A stretch of 64,000 nucleotides of DNA from NCBI RefSeq assembly GCF_018129405.1, contig NZ_JAFCLP010000001.1, positions 930,001 to 994,000 on the forward strand, given 5' to 3'. A program made the position numbers and the translations under genes. This stretch comes from Bradyrhizobium iriomotense (GTDB taxonomy: Bacteria; Pseudomonadota; Alphaproteobacteria; Rhizobiales; Xanthobacteraceae). Under the pieces are notes generated by a model. The model saw nothing but the letters and a program-made list of their open reading frames with translations. It was not told the DNA's origin and searched no databases. Within the stretch, counting starts at the first letter, position 1. Each line of letters begins with the position of its first letter. Shown piece by piece: positions 1 through 7,718 of the stretch.

Positions 1-1837
1 CGATGAAGCGGCCAGGGCCGACGTCGCTGCGCCCGACCGGCAGTGGCCTTGCGAGATCGCTTGTCTTGATGCGGAGCTCGATACGGCCGGGCTCCTTCAT
101 CGCCTGCGCAGCGTTGTTGCACAGATTCAGGATCACCTGCTGCAATTGGGCCGGCTCCCCGGTCACGACGGACGCCTCGGCCGCTTCGCTCACCTCGAGC
201 CTGACATACGAAGGCAGTGACGCGGCGAGCAGCGACCTGGTTTCGTCGATCAGGGTCTTGACGCACACGCGCTCCCGCCGGCCCTCGCCGCGGCGGCCGA
301 AGCTGAGAATCTGTTCGACCAGCTCGCGCGCCCGCTCGCCGGCCCGGCGGATCTCGGCGAGGCTCGCGGCGGGCCGGCTTCCCGACGGGACCCGCGCATC
401 GGCCATTTCGGCGTAGCCGAGAATTGCACCGACGATGTTGTTGAAGTTGTGGGCGATGCCGCTGGCAAAGGTCCCGATGGTCTCCATGCGGCGCGCCTGC
501 TGCAGGCTCGCCTGGAGGCGCTCCTTCTCGCCTTCGAGCCGGGCCCGCCTGATCGCGTTGCCGATCGCGTCGAAGGCCATGCGAAACAGCGAGACCTCGG
601 ACCAGTATCTGAGCGCGCCTCCGTCGACGGCGTCGAAGCCGAGAATGCCATCGCGGCCTTTGTGGGCCGCCATGATGCAGAGCCAGCCGCTCACGCCGGC
701 TTCGGCGAGCAGGTTCATCGCCTCGTGGGGATGCGAAGCGCTCACCTTGGGGATGTAGACGATGCCGTCGTCGCCGCCGTCGGATCGCGACGCGAGCCTC
801 AGCACCCGTTGCGGCCAGCCCTGTTCGAACCCGACGCCGTCGCGGGACCACCGATAGCTGTGCGTCGTCGCGCCGACATCGCAGACATAATAGGCACGGT
901 CCGCGCCGATGCATCCGGCCAGCTGGTGAAGCGCCATCTCGACATCCGCGGCGATCCGCTCGCTGCTCGAATTGATGAACAGCATCGAGATGTTGGCTAT
1001 CACGTGCTCGAACGCGGCGCGGCGGCGCAGCGCCATGGCCCGTTTGCGGAGCAGCATGCCGAAATAGATGATGCCGGAGAGCAGCAGCAGCGAGGTGATG
1101 TACTGGAGCAGCCGAGTCTTGCGCGCCGAGGCGCGTGCGGCGAGCTGGCGTTTCAGGATGACCGCCAGCATGGCATCCTGCTCGCGGTTGTTGGAATCGG
1201 CGACGAGCGCCTTCAGGATGGTGTCGATATCGGGCAGCAGGTCATGCAGCATCTGTCCGTGGGTCAGCAGAGCCCGGACCGAATCCTTCTCCGCCGGCGG
1301 CACCTGCAGCTGCGCCAGCTCCTCCAGGCGGTCCTCGACCTGACGCGCAGCGGCGTCCGAAGTGTCGAGCGTCAGGCGCAGCATGGCGGCCGCCAGCGCG
1401 GAGGCGGCCGTCACCAGCGGCCGGGTGTCCGATTCGGCCAGCTTGTCGCTGAACAGGCCGAAATAGGCGAAAGAGTTCTGCAGCAACGCATTCCTGCTCT
1501 TGAACCGCTCGATCAGGCTCTCCTGCCGGCCGGCCCGTGCCGACAGGACATCGATGGCCCTCGTCTGCTCGGCGTCGAGCCCCGCCGTGTCGCGCAGCCG
1601 CGTCAAGGCATCGTCATAGGCATTCACCATCTGCACCAGCGCGTCGTAATTGCGCGACAAGCCGGCGCGCGCGGTGAGGACCTCCCTGGTCATACCGCGC
1701 TCGAACCGGGTGAAATCCCCGAGCGCCTCCAGCTGGCTGTCGTAACGCGCCGAATTGACGTTCAGCCCGTTGAGCAGGAGCCAGGTGAGAAGCGCGAGCA
1801 CGAAGGCGACGCTGACCACGGTGGTAGCTGATCTCAC
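1..1837 (-). CDS. VirA-like membrane sensor histidine kinase (3' end beyond window)
   Basis: The frame is open from a GTG at 1837 to the window edge (612 codons), so the C-terminus is missing. A first membrane segment lies at about residues 5-20. It is followed by a long alpha-helical sensor region of the kind seen in DAHL-domain VirA-like kinases, a second membrane segment near residues 242-262, a GAF-like region, a short coiled coil, and a HisKA box with the phospho-acceptor His at residue 463 in SGIAHNFNNIVG. An ATPase N-box (VILNLCNNAAQAM) follows near residue 570, and the sequence ends inside the ATPase domain. The GTG start overlaps the TGA of the cytochrome peroxidase gene by four bases, so the two are translationally coupled. 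The kinase probably autophosphorylates and passes phosphate to a regulator encoded nearby. A receiver domain further downstream cannot be excluded. Confidence 0.88.
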   Translation of the reverse strand, partial: MRSATTVVSVAFVLALLTWLLLNGLNVNSARYDSQLEALGDFTRFERGMTREVLTARAGLSRNYDALVQMVNAYDDALTRLRDTAGLDAEQTRAIDVLSARAGRQESLIERFKSRNALLQNSFAYFGLFSDKLAESDTRPLVTAASALAAAMLRLTLDTSDAAARQVEDRLEELAQLQVPPAEKDSVRALLTHGQMLHDLLPDIDTILKALVADSNNREQDAMLAVILKRQLAARASARKTRLLQYITSLLLLSGIIYFGMLLRKRAMALRRRAAFEHVIANISMLFINSSSERIAADVEMALHQLAGCIGADRAYYVCDVGATTHSYRWSRDGVGFEQGWPQRVLRLASRSDGGDDGIVYIPKVSASHPHEAMNLLAEAGVSGWLCIMAAHKGRDGILGFDAVDGGALRYWSEVSLFRMAFDAIGNAIRRARLEGEKERLQASLQQARRMETIGTFASGIAHNFNNIVGAILGYAEMADARVPSGSRPAASLAEIRRAGERARELVEQILSFGRRGEGRRERVCVKTLIDETRSLLAASLPSYVRLEVSEAAEASVVTGEPAQLQQVILNLCNNAAQAMKEPGRIELRIKTSDLARPLPVGRSDVGPGRFI

Positions 1838-2817
1838 GGCGAGCCTCCGACGGGCGCGCCGCGATAGGTCCCGGTCAGGCTGTTGAGAAAGGCGACGAGC
1901 GCCCTGGCCTGCCGGTCCGTCAGCGTCGCGTTCAACTGGGCCACCGCCATCCTGCGAACCGCATCCTCCAGCGTCGGTGCGCTGCCGTCATGAAAATAGG
2001 GGGCCGTCGTCGCGACGTTGCGCAGGCTCGGTACGCGCAGGATTTTCGGCTCGGGTGACGCCAGCGGGTGGAATATGCCGTGCCGTTCGAACAGATTGCC
2101 GCCGACGTTGACGCCCTGGTGGCAGGCCGAGCAACCCAGCGATTTGAACAGGCGGTAGCCGTCGAGTTCCTCGGCCGACAGGGCTGCGTCGTCGCCCTCC
2201 AGCCAGCGATCGAACCTGCTGCCCGGCGTGAGCAACGTGCGCTGATAGGTTGCGAGCGCGTCGATGACGTCGCCGCCGTCGGGGCGCCGGCCATAGGCCG
2301 CGACGAAACGATTGCGCATGTCGGGATCGGCATCGAGCTTAGCGGAGATCTCCGCCGCGCTGCTGCCCATCGTATGCGGGCTCTCCAGCGATGCCTTGAT
2401 GTCGGCCTCGACGGTGCGGAATTTTCCTTCCCAGCTGAAACGAAAGCTGAGCGTCGAATTGAAGACGGTCAGCGTGTTGAGCGCGAGCTCCACCCCGTCG
2501 AGACTGACATCGTGCCGCCTCTGGCTCGCGCCGTTGGTCGCGATATCGTGGCAATATTGGCAGGCGCGGGAATTGTCGTGCGATAGCCGGCGGTCGCCGA
2601 ACAGCTTCTCGCCAAGCGCCGCCTTCAGCGGATCGACGGCGGGAGCCGGCGGAATCGGCGTGATCGGCTCGCCGCGGTCGAGCACCGGTGCCGGCGGCGA
2701 TTGCGACGGCGCGGGCGTGACTTCCACGCAGCACAGCAACACCGCGCAGATCGCGATCACCCCGCCCCGATAGCCGGCGCCTGGTCCGGCTCCGCGAAAT
2801 CCAGTCAATAGTCGCAC
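1834..2817 (-). CDS. di-haem cytochrome c peroxidase / MauG-like protein
   Basis: This is a 327-residue exported protein. A hydrophobic N-terminal segment (VIAICAVLLCCVE) is followed by a proline-rich linker and two CXXCH haem motifs, CQYCH and CSACH, spaced as in the bacterial CcpA/MauG family. That family reduces peroxide or carries out oxidative cofactor maturation in the periplasm. The stop overlaps the start of the VirA-like kinase by four bases, so peroxidase and kinase are made from one message. This suggests that the kinase monitors a respiratory or oxidative process. The exact substrate cannot be read from the sequence. Confidence 0.9.
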   Translation of the reverse strand: MRLLTGFRGAGPGAGYRGGVIAICAVLLCCVEVTPAPSQSPPAPVLDRGEPITPIPPAPAVDPLKAALGEKLFGDRRLSHDNSRACQYCHDIATNGASQRRHDVSLDGVELALNTLTVFNSTLSFRFSWEGKFRTVEADIKASLESPHTMGSSAAEISAKLDADPDMRNRFVAAYGRRPDGGDVIDALATYQRTLLTPGSRFDRWLEGDDAALSAEELDGYRLFKSLGCSACHQGVNVGGNLFERHGIFHPLASPEPKILRVPSLRNVATTAPYFHDGSAPTLEDAVRRMAVAQLNATLTDRQARALVAFLNSLTGTYRGAPVGGSP

Positions 2818-2859
2818 TGCCAGCGATATGGGGGTGGAAGCGGAAGCGATGGCGTCCGC

Positions 2860-3027
2860 TCAAGGGCTTTTGATGGAAGCGCGATGATTTCGTGAACGCG
2901 GCCATCCCCAGACGAGGGGACGCAGGCCGAACATGCCGGCCTTGAAGCCGTCCGACATCATCGAACGGCAGGCAGCGTGGCACACGCCCAGCCCGGCGCA
3001 GGCGAGGTAGACCACGTCAGCAATCAT
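2860..3027 (-). CDS. possible small cysteine-containing protein (55 aa)
   Basis: A 55-codon frame starts at an ATG inside the last codons of the DUF1127 gene and ends 42 bases before the peroxidase start. It begins MIADVVYLACAGLGVCHAAC and has three cysteines within 15 residues and a hydrophobic N-terminus. Its position between two co-oriented genes and the overlapping start fit a coupled small gene. There is no family recognition and no strong ribosome-binding site, so it may be non-coding. Confidence 0.25.
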   Translation of the reverse strand: MIADVVYLACAGLGVCHAACRSMMSDGFKAGMFGLRPLVWGWPRSRNHRASIKSP

Positions 3028-3625
3028 GACAGTACCTCACCGTCCGCTCGATTTCCGAACGGCCGCGGATTCCGAGATCGCGCAGTGTCCGGTCGTCGAG
3101 TTCCGTCAAGGCCGCAACGGCTCTCCTGATCTCGCGCTCCCGGCGCAGATGCGACAGCAGAACTGTCAACGTCTCACCGGCCGAGCGCAGCCAGCTCCAG
3201 CGCCGCTCCGTCTGCGCGTCGAGCGGCAGGACGCGATCGAATTTGACGACATTGCCGCTCCAGGTTCCGCCGGCATCGGCGCTCCGCACCGGCTGCGCCG
3301 GCTCGCCGGCGTCCGGGTACGGCTCCCAATCCCGCCGCGCCGCGAGGATTGCATGAACCGGCATGGCTGCGGACGGATGCAATGCGGCGCCATAGAGGGC
3401 AAACCCTTCCATGAAGGCAAAGGCCACCGACCGGATCAAGCTGACCTCCCGGTCCGGCGCTGCAGCCTGCAGCGCGGAGTCCGAACCAGTCTTCGCCTGG
3501 TCCAGCCTCGCGGTGCGGGCGAGACGGGCCACGCCGCGGCCATCGGACCAGGCGGCCCGCCCCCCGTCGGGCTCTGCATCATCCGGCCGAACGGAACGGA
3601 TCACATTGCGAGAATGCCTCTTCAT
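3017..3625 (-). CDS. DUF1127 domain protein
   Basis: This is a 202-residue protein whose last 45 residues form a DUF1127 (YjiS-like) domain. That domain is an Arg-rich helix followed by LTELDDRTLRDLGI and a SEIERTVRY tail. The remaining 150 residues are low in recognisable features. Small DUF1127 proteins of alphaproteobacteria are linked to phosphate, stress and RNA-related regulation, but the role of this longer form is unknown. It lies between the response regulator and the peroxidase, all on the minus strand. Two GTTACA-type half-sites lie 50 to 95 bases upstream of its start. Confidence 0.75.
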   Translation of the reverse strand: MKRHSRNVIRSVRPDDAEPDGGRAAWSDGRGVARLARTARLDQAKTGSDSALQAAAPDREVSLIRSVAFAFMEGFALYGAALHPSAAMPVHAILAARRDWEPYPDAGEPAQPVRSADAGGTWSGNVVKFDRVLPLDAQTERRWSWLRSAGETLTVLLSHLRREREIRRAVAALTELDDRTLRDLGIRGRSEIERTVRYCHDC

Positions 3626-3672
3626 CGTAAATCTCCCACACGCTGTTCGTGGGAGGCAATGTGGAGGCCGGG

Positions 3673-3720
3673 CGTTACAGCGAAATCACCGTCATCGGCA
3701 AAGGGGTTACAGTTGCAATC
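3673..3720. promoter_or_regulatory. repeated GTTACA half-sites upstream of the DUF1127 gene
   Basis: GTTACAG occurs twice, at 3674 and 3706, about three helical turns apart. The second copy continues as GTTACAGTTGCAATCCC, almost the same as the palindromic site at 6078-6094 upstream of the cytochrome gene. This could be an operator of the neighbouring OmpR-type regulator. That is an inference from position and repetition only. Confidence 0.35.
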
Positions 3721-3803
3721 CCGCGGCCGCGCTTCTGTTTGAGCAAGGCCGTTTCGAAAGACAGCTGCACACGTTGCGCTGGCGCGGCCCTGCGGATCCA
3801 GAT

Positions 3804-4529
3804 CTAGAACGGTTCTACGGGAACCGCGAAGACATAACCGACACCGCGCTCGGTCTGGATGACGCGCGGCGCACTCGGATCGGCCTCCAGCTTGCGCCGC
3901 AGCCGCAGCACCTGAACGTCGATGCTGCGATCGAAAATGTCCTCGTGGATACGGGTCGCCTGGAGCAGATGCTCGCGGGTCAGCGGGCGTTGCGGCGCCT
4001 CGAGGAAGGCCAGCAACAGGGCATACTCCCCCTTGCTGAGCGGAACCGGCGTTTCACTGGGATCGATGAGCTTGCGGCCACGGCGTTCCAGCTTCCATCC
4101 GCCGAAGCGATAGCCTCCGCGCTCGGGATCGCGGGCGCGCGCGGCCCGGCCCATCTCCTGTCGCCGCAACACCGCCCGGACACGCGCCAGCAGTTCCCGT
4201 AAGGAGAACGGTTTGATGATGTAGTCGTCGGCGCCGAGCTCGAGCCCGACGATGCGGTCGATCTCATCCGGGCGATGACCGGTCGTGATGATGACGGGCA
4301 CGTCGGAATGCGAACGGATTTCCCGCAGCAGGTCCAGACCGTCCTCTTGACCGAGGCGAAGGTCGAGAATGATCAGGCTGGGCTGACTGGCTTCGAGATA
4401 GTGGTTCAGTTCAGACCTGTTGGACGCCGCCCGGGTCGGGACATTGTGCTCCTCCAGATATCTGATCACCATCTGTCGCAAGGTCGGATCGTCGTCGACG
4501 ACGACGATGTGGCCAACATCTGCAAGCAT
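3804..4529 (-). CDS. OmpR-family response regulator
   Basis: This 241-residue protein has an N-terminal receiver domain (acidic DDD near residue 14, phospho-acceptor Asp in LIILDLRLG near residue 56, Thr in VIITTGH, Lys in IIKPFS). A winged-helix DNA-binding domain ends in VRVIQTERGVGYVF-like sequence, here APRVIQTERGVGYVFAV. No histidine kinase is directly adjacent. The nearest candidate partner is the VirA-like kinase two genes downstream on the same strand. It probably controls nearby redox genes. The repeated GTTACA sites at 3673-3720 and 6078-6094 are plausible targets. Confidence 0.93.
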   Translation of the reverse strand: MLADVGHIVVVDDDPTLRQMVIRYLEEHNVPTRAASNRSELNHYLEASQPSLIILDLRLGQEDGLDLLREIRSHSDVPVIITTGHRPDEIDRIVGLELGADDYIIKPFSLRELLARVRAVLRRQEMGRAARARDPERGGYRFGGWKLERRGRKLIDPSETPVPLSKGEYALLLAFLEAPQRPLTREHLLQATRIHEDIFDRSIDVQVLRLRRKLEADPSAPRVIQTERGVGYVFAVPVEPF

Positions 4530-4959
4530 ACTTCTCTCTCAAAATCTGCCGTCACCAACCGGGTCACGTTCAAGATCGGCAATCATTCAAATTAGTATCA
4601 GCGACAGCCAAAAAGATCGGCATGCGCCGCCGCTGTCCATGATGTTTCGATGACGCCATAAGCCGGTATTTCTGCGGCCAAGTCCGCAGGATGTCGCAGA
4701 CGTGAACCATCGTGATGCTAGCTAATGCTACTTTTGAGCGATTCCAGTGTCCGCGCCTGCACGGCTGTTCGCCGGTGACGAAGGGACTGTTCGGCAGTGA
4801 CGACGGGCTGCGTCGTGACGGCGACTCGACCGCGCGCAACTTTATGGAGCGCAGCGTCGCCAGCAGCCGCGCGCCATGCCCCCACGTGTTCAGCATGCAC
4901 ACAAGTCGCGAACGTGCAGCCGGGCGAGACCAGCCGCACGGATCATTCGCCGGGATGCG
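4530..4959. other. 430-base gap with a 22-bp tandem direct repeat
   Basis: I see no convincing gene here; open frames in the gap lack ribosome-binding sites and familiar sequence. A 21-base element beginning CTGTTCG and ending GGG is present at 4765-4785 and again at 4787-4807, with 18 of 21 positions identical. The 22-base period is about two turns of DNA, as expected for a regulator binding twice on the same face. The gap is upstream of the response regulator gene. Confidence 0.5.
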
Positions 4960-5910
4960 TCAGGAGCGGGGCAGACCCACGAGGTACTGGTAGATCGCGG
5001 CGAGCTCGTCGTCGTCCATCCGCCCGATGGGCCGCCATGGCATTTGCTCGTTGAGCCGATGTCCGTTCGGATCGACGCCCGTGCGCATGGTGGCGATGAA
5101 CTGCGCCTTGCTCCAGTCCTTGACGACACCGAGATCGGGTCCGAGCGGCGGCAATTGTCCGGGCACGCCGCCTGCGAGATCCTTGCCGTGACATTCGCGG
5201 CAATCCTGATAGGACAGCAAGTACCTGCCATAGCGGGCTGTCGGCCCCTTCGGCGGCGCGATGATCACACCGGTGAACACCGGCTTGGCATCCGGCAACA
5301 GCCCCGCGCCCAGCATCGCAAGGCCCAACAGGGTGAAGCGATCCGGAGGCTCGGGCGTCTGCCCGCCGCTCGCGGGCAAGCTGCGGATATAGGCGATCAC
5401 GGCATGGGTGTCGTCGTCACTGAGCCGGCCGGCATTGGTGAAGGACATGATCGCGAGCCATCGCCCGCGCGCGTCGACGCCATTGCGAATGGCGCGAAAG
5501 ATCTGGCCGTCGGACCAGTGCTTCAACGCTCCGGCAGGGGTCAGGTTCGCGGGCACGAAGGAGCCGATGGGAAGCGGGAGATCCCTGCCGACGTCGCCGC
5601 CACCCGACAGCACGCCGCTGTTCGAGTGACATCCGGCGCAGAAGCTGTCGGCGACCGCCCTGCCGCGGGCAATCCGTTCCGGCGTGGCCTCGACCTCGAG
5701 ATAGGGGACCGGCGCGGAGCGCGAATGCTGCTTGACGAGGCCGGCAGCCATCAGCGCGCTCACGCCGGACAGCGCAATGGCCGGCAGTGCCGCCAGGACC
5801 ACGCCGCACCATTTCACGAGAGGATGCCTGGCCCTCAGGGCGCATGCGCCGGACCAGACCAGAAGCGCGATGAGAGTAACGATCGCAGCCAGGGCGACAA
5901 TATTCTGCAT
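4960..5910 (-). CDS. membrane-anchored di-haem c-type cytochrome
   Basis: From the ATG at 5910 the protein has 316 residues. It has two hydrophobic segments in the first 60 residues, then two class I cytochrome c domains with the motifs CAGCH and CRECH. It would shuttle electrons at the periplasmic face of the inner membrane, perhaps from a dehydrogenase or to the peroxidase encoded downstream. The start at 5910 is preceded by GAGGAAG and puts the membrane segment at the N-terminus. An in-frame ATG at 5973 would add 21 residues and is less likely. It is the first gene of the minus-strand redox block. Confidence 0.87.
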   Translation of the reverse strand: MQNIVALAAIVTLIALLVWSGACALRARHPLVKWCGVVLAALPAIALSGVSALMAAGLVKQHSRSAPVPYLEVEATPERIARGRAVADSFCAGCHSNSGVLSGGGDVGRDLPLPIGSFVPANLTPAGALKHWSDGQIFRAIRNGVDARGRWLAIMSFTNAGRLSDDDTHAVIAYIRSLPASGGQTPEPPDRFTLLGLAMLGAGLLPDAKPVFTGVIIAPPKGPTARYGRYLLSYQDCRECHGKDLAGGVPGQLPPLGPDLGVVKDWSKAQFIATMRTGVDPNGHRLNEQMPWRPIGRMDDDELAAIYQYLVGLPRS

Positions 5911-6276
5911 GGCCTTCCTCAACGAATTCTGCGCGGCGTCGAAGCCTGCGCAAATATGCCTGTCGTCAATCATCGCCTTCGGCTGAAATAGCTGCTCAAT
6001 ATCTGCGGCCCGCCGACCGGCGCTCCAGCGGCTTACGAGCGCGCCATTACCGTCCCGTTTCGTCGCAGGGCGCTCGCGTTACAATTGTAATTCCTGGCCG
6101 CGGACGTCATCACCGCCTGTACGACCGGCCCCGGCGGCGCCACGATGCGTTGCCGCCGTAACCATTTGGCGATCATCGGAAGCCTCGGTGTAACGACGAT
6201 CCCCTCAATTGCCTCTGCTCAATCGAGCGGCCGCCCTGTTGGCGACCGAGCATCGATCATCAAGAGGTCAACTCCC
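5911..6276. promoter_or_regulatory. divergent control region with a TTACAATTGTAA palindrome
   Basis: This 366-base region separates the cytochrome gene (minus) from the glycosyltransferase gene (plus). It holds a perfect 12-base palindrome at 6079-6090, inside a longer match to the site at 3706-3720. A frame in line with the glycosyltransferase extends through it to 6145 and resembles a signal peptide, but it has no ribosome-binding site. Confidence 0.4.
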
Positions 6277-7629
6277 ATGAAGATTCTTATCGCTTCGACG
6301 CCTGCGACGGGTCATCTCAATCCGATGCTGGCGATCACGCAGATCCTGGTCGCCGAGGGCCACGAGGTTGCCTTCATGACGGGCACCGCCTTTCGTGCCC
6401 GCGTCGAGGCCAGCGGCGTCAAATTCTTTCCGCTGCCGGAGGGTGCGGACTTCGATCCGAACGACATCTTCTCGCTGGTCCCGGAACTGAAGTCCATCCC
6501 ACCGGGGCTCGAGTGGTTCCGCGTGGCGCTGGAGCGCATCTTCGTCGACGCCATTCCCGCGCAACACCAGGGACTGCTGCAGGCGCTGCAGCAGTTTCCG
6601 GCCGACATCATCGTCGGCGACGACATGCTGTTCGGCGTGCTGCCGATGCTGCTCGGACCGCGCTCGCAGCGACCGCCCATCGCGCTCTGCGGAACCTCGT
6701 TCCTGCATTGGGCGCGCGAGGACGGTGCGCCGAATTTCCTCGGCTTGCCGCCGGCAGAGACCATCGAGCAGCGCGATCAATATGCCGCCAAGGCCCGGGA
6801 GTTCGATGCGGCGGTCGATCAACCGGTGGCACTGCGCCTGAACCGGGCGCTGAAAACCCTCGGCGTCGGGCCGATATCGATGCCGCTGTTCCATTCGGTG
6901 GTCGCGCTCGCGGATGCCTATCTGCAATTGTCCGTGCCGAGCTTCGAATTTCCCCGCGAAATCCCGTCCTCGGTGCATTTCGTCGGCACGCCTCCGATCA
7001 TTGCCAACCAGGTTCCGCCGCCGTCATGGGCCGAGGAGCTCGACGGTACACGCAAGATCGTTCTGGTGACGCAGGGAACGGTGGCCAACCACAATTTCAA
7101 CCTGCTGGTCGCCCCGACGCTGGCGGCGCTGGCCGACGAGCCCGACATCCTGGTGATCGCGACCGCAGGCGGCCGCCCGGTGAACGCCATTCCCGGCAAG
7201 GTCCCCTCGAACGCACGCATCGCCAGCTATCTGCCGTTCGAATGGCTGCTGCCGAACGTCGACGTGCTCGTCACCAATGGCGGCTATGGCAGCGTCAACC
7301 AGGCCATGAGCTTCGGCATCCCGCTGGTCACCGCGGGATTGACCGAGGACAAGGCCGACGTCAACGCGCGGGTCGCATGGTCCGGCGTCGGCATCAACCT
7401 CGAGACCAACGAGCCGACGCCGGAAGCCATACGCAATGCGGTGCGGGCGGTGCTCGACCAGCCGCGCTATCAATTCCGCGCAACGCAGATCGCCGACGAG
7501 TTCGCCGAGATCGACACGCGGGCGGAAATCGTCCGGATCATCGGCGAACTCGTGACCGACGAGACCGAGGTGTCACGACTGCGCGCGACCGCTGCGAGCC
7601 AGGGACGGCGTGCCGGCCGGCGCGCCTGA
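6277..7629 (+). CDS. GT1-family glycosyltransferase (UGT/MGT type)
   Basis: This 450-residue protein starts with MKILIASTPATGHLNPMLAI, the usual N-terminus of GT-B fold nucleotide-sugar glycosyltransferases acting on small hydrophobic acceptors. The nucleotide-sugar binding motif near the C-terminus is clear (VLVTNGGYGSVNQAMSFGIP, then LTEDKADVNARV). The start is chosen at 6277 because AAGAGG lies 8 bases upstream and the protein is cytoplasmic. The longer frame from 6145 would add an implausible signal-like leader. A Bcr/CflA-type efflux gene follows, so modification and export of a small molecule is possible. The acceptor is unknown. Confidence 0.88.
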   Translation: MKILIASTPATGHLNPMLAITQILVAEGHEVAFMTGTAFRARVEASGVKFFPLPEGADFDPNDIFSLVPELKSIPPGLEWFRVALERIFVDAIPAQHQGLLQALQQFPADIIVGDDMLFGVLPMLLGPRSQRPPIALCGTSFLHWAREDGAPNFLGLPPAETIEQRDQYAAKAREFDAAVDQPVALRLNRALKTLGVGPISMPLFHSVVALADAYLQLSVPSFEFPREIPSSVHFVGTPPIIANQVPPPSWAEELDGTRKIVLVTQGTVANHNFNLLVAPTLAALADEPDILVIATAGGRPVNAIPGKVPSNARIASYLPFEWLLPNVDVLVTNGGYGSVNQAMSFGIPLVTAGLTEDKADVNARVAWSGVGINLETNEPTPEAIRNAVRAVLDQPRYQFRATQIADEFAEIDTRAEIVRIIGELVTDETEVSRLRATAASQGRRAGRRA

Positions 7630-7650
7630 TCGCTGTCGCTTGAGGGAATG

Positions 7651-7677
7651 ATGGAGCGCGGCGCCACCGCGCTCCAT
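7651..7677 (+). terminator. perfect 11-bp stem-loop after the glycosyltransferase
   Basis: ATGGAGCGCGG and CCGCGCTCCAT form a perfect 11-bp inverted repeat around a 5-base loop, 22 bases after the stop codon. There is no T-tract, so it may be an mRNA 3' end stabiliser or a Rho-dependent end rather than a classical terminator. Confidence 0.4.
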
Positions 7678-7718
7678 CGCCTCGTGAAGCTTCGCCACAC
7701 GCCTTCGGATAGTCGTCC

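Noticed and set aside
449-1831. 460-codon plus-strand frame
   Set aside because: It is the shadow of the VirA-like kinase on the other strand; the kinase frame has clear HisKA and ATPase motifs.
4570-4902. 110-codon minus-strand frame in the gap before the response regulator
   Set aside because: It has no ribosome-binding site, no familiar sequence, and it contains the tandem repeat.
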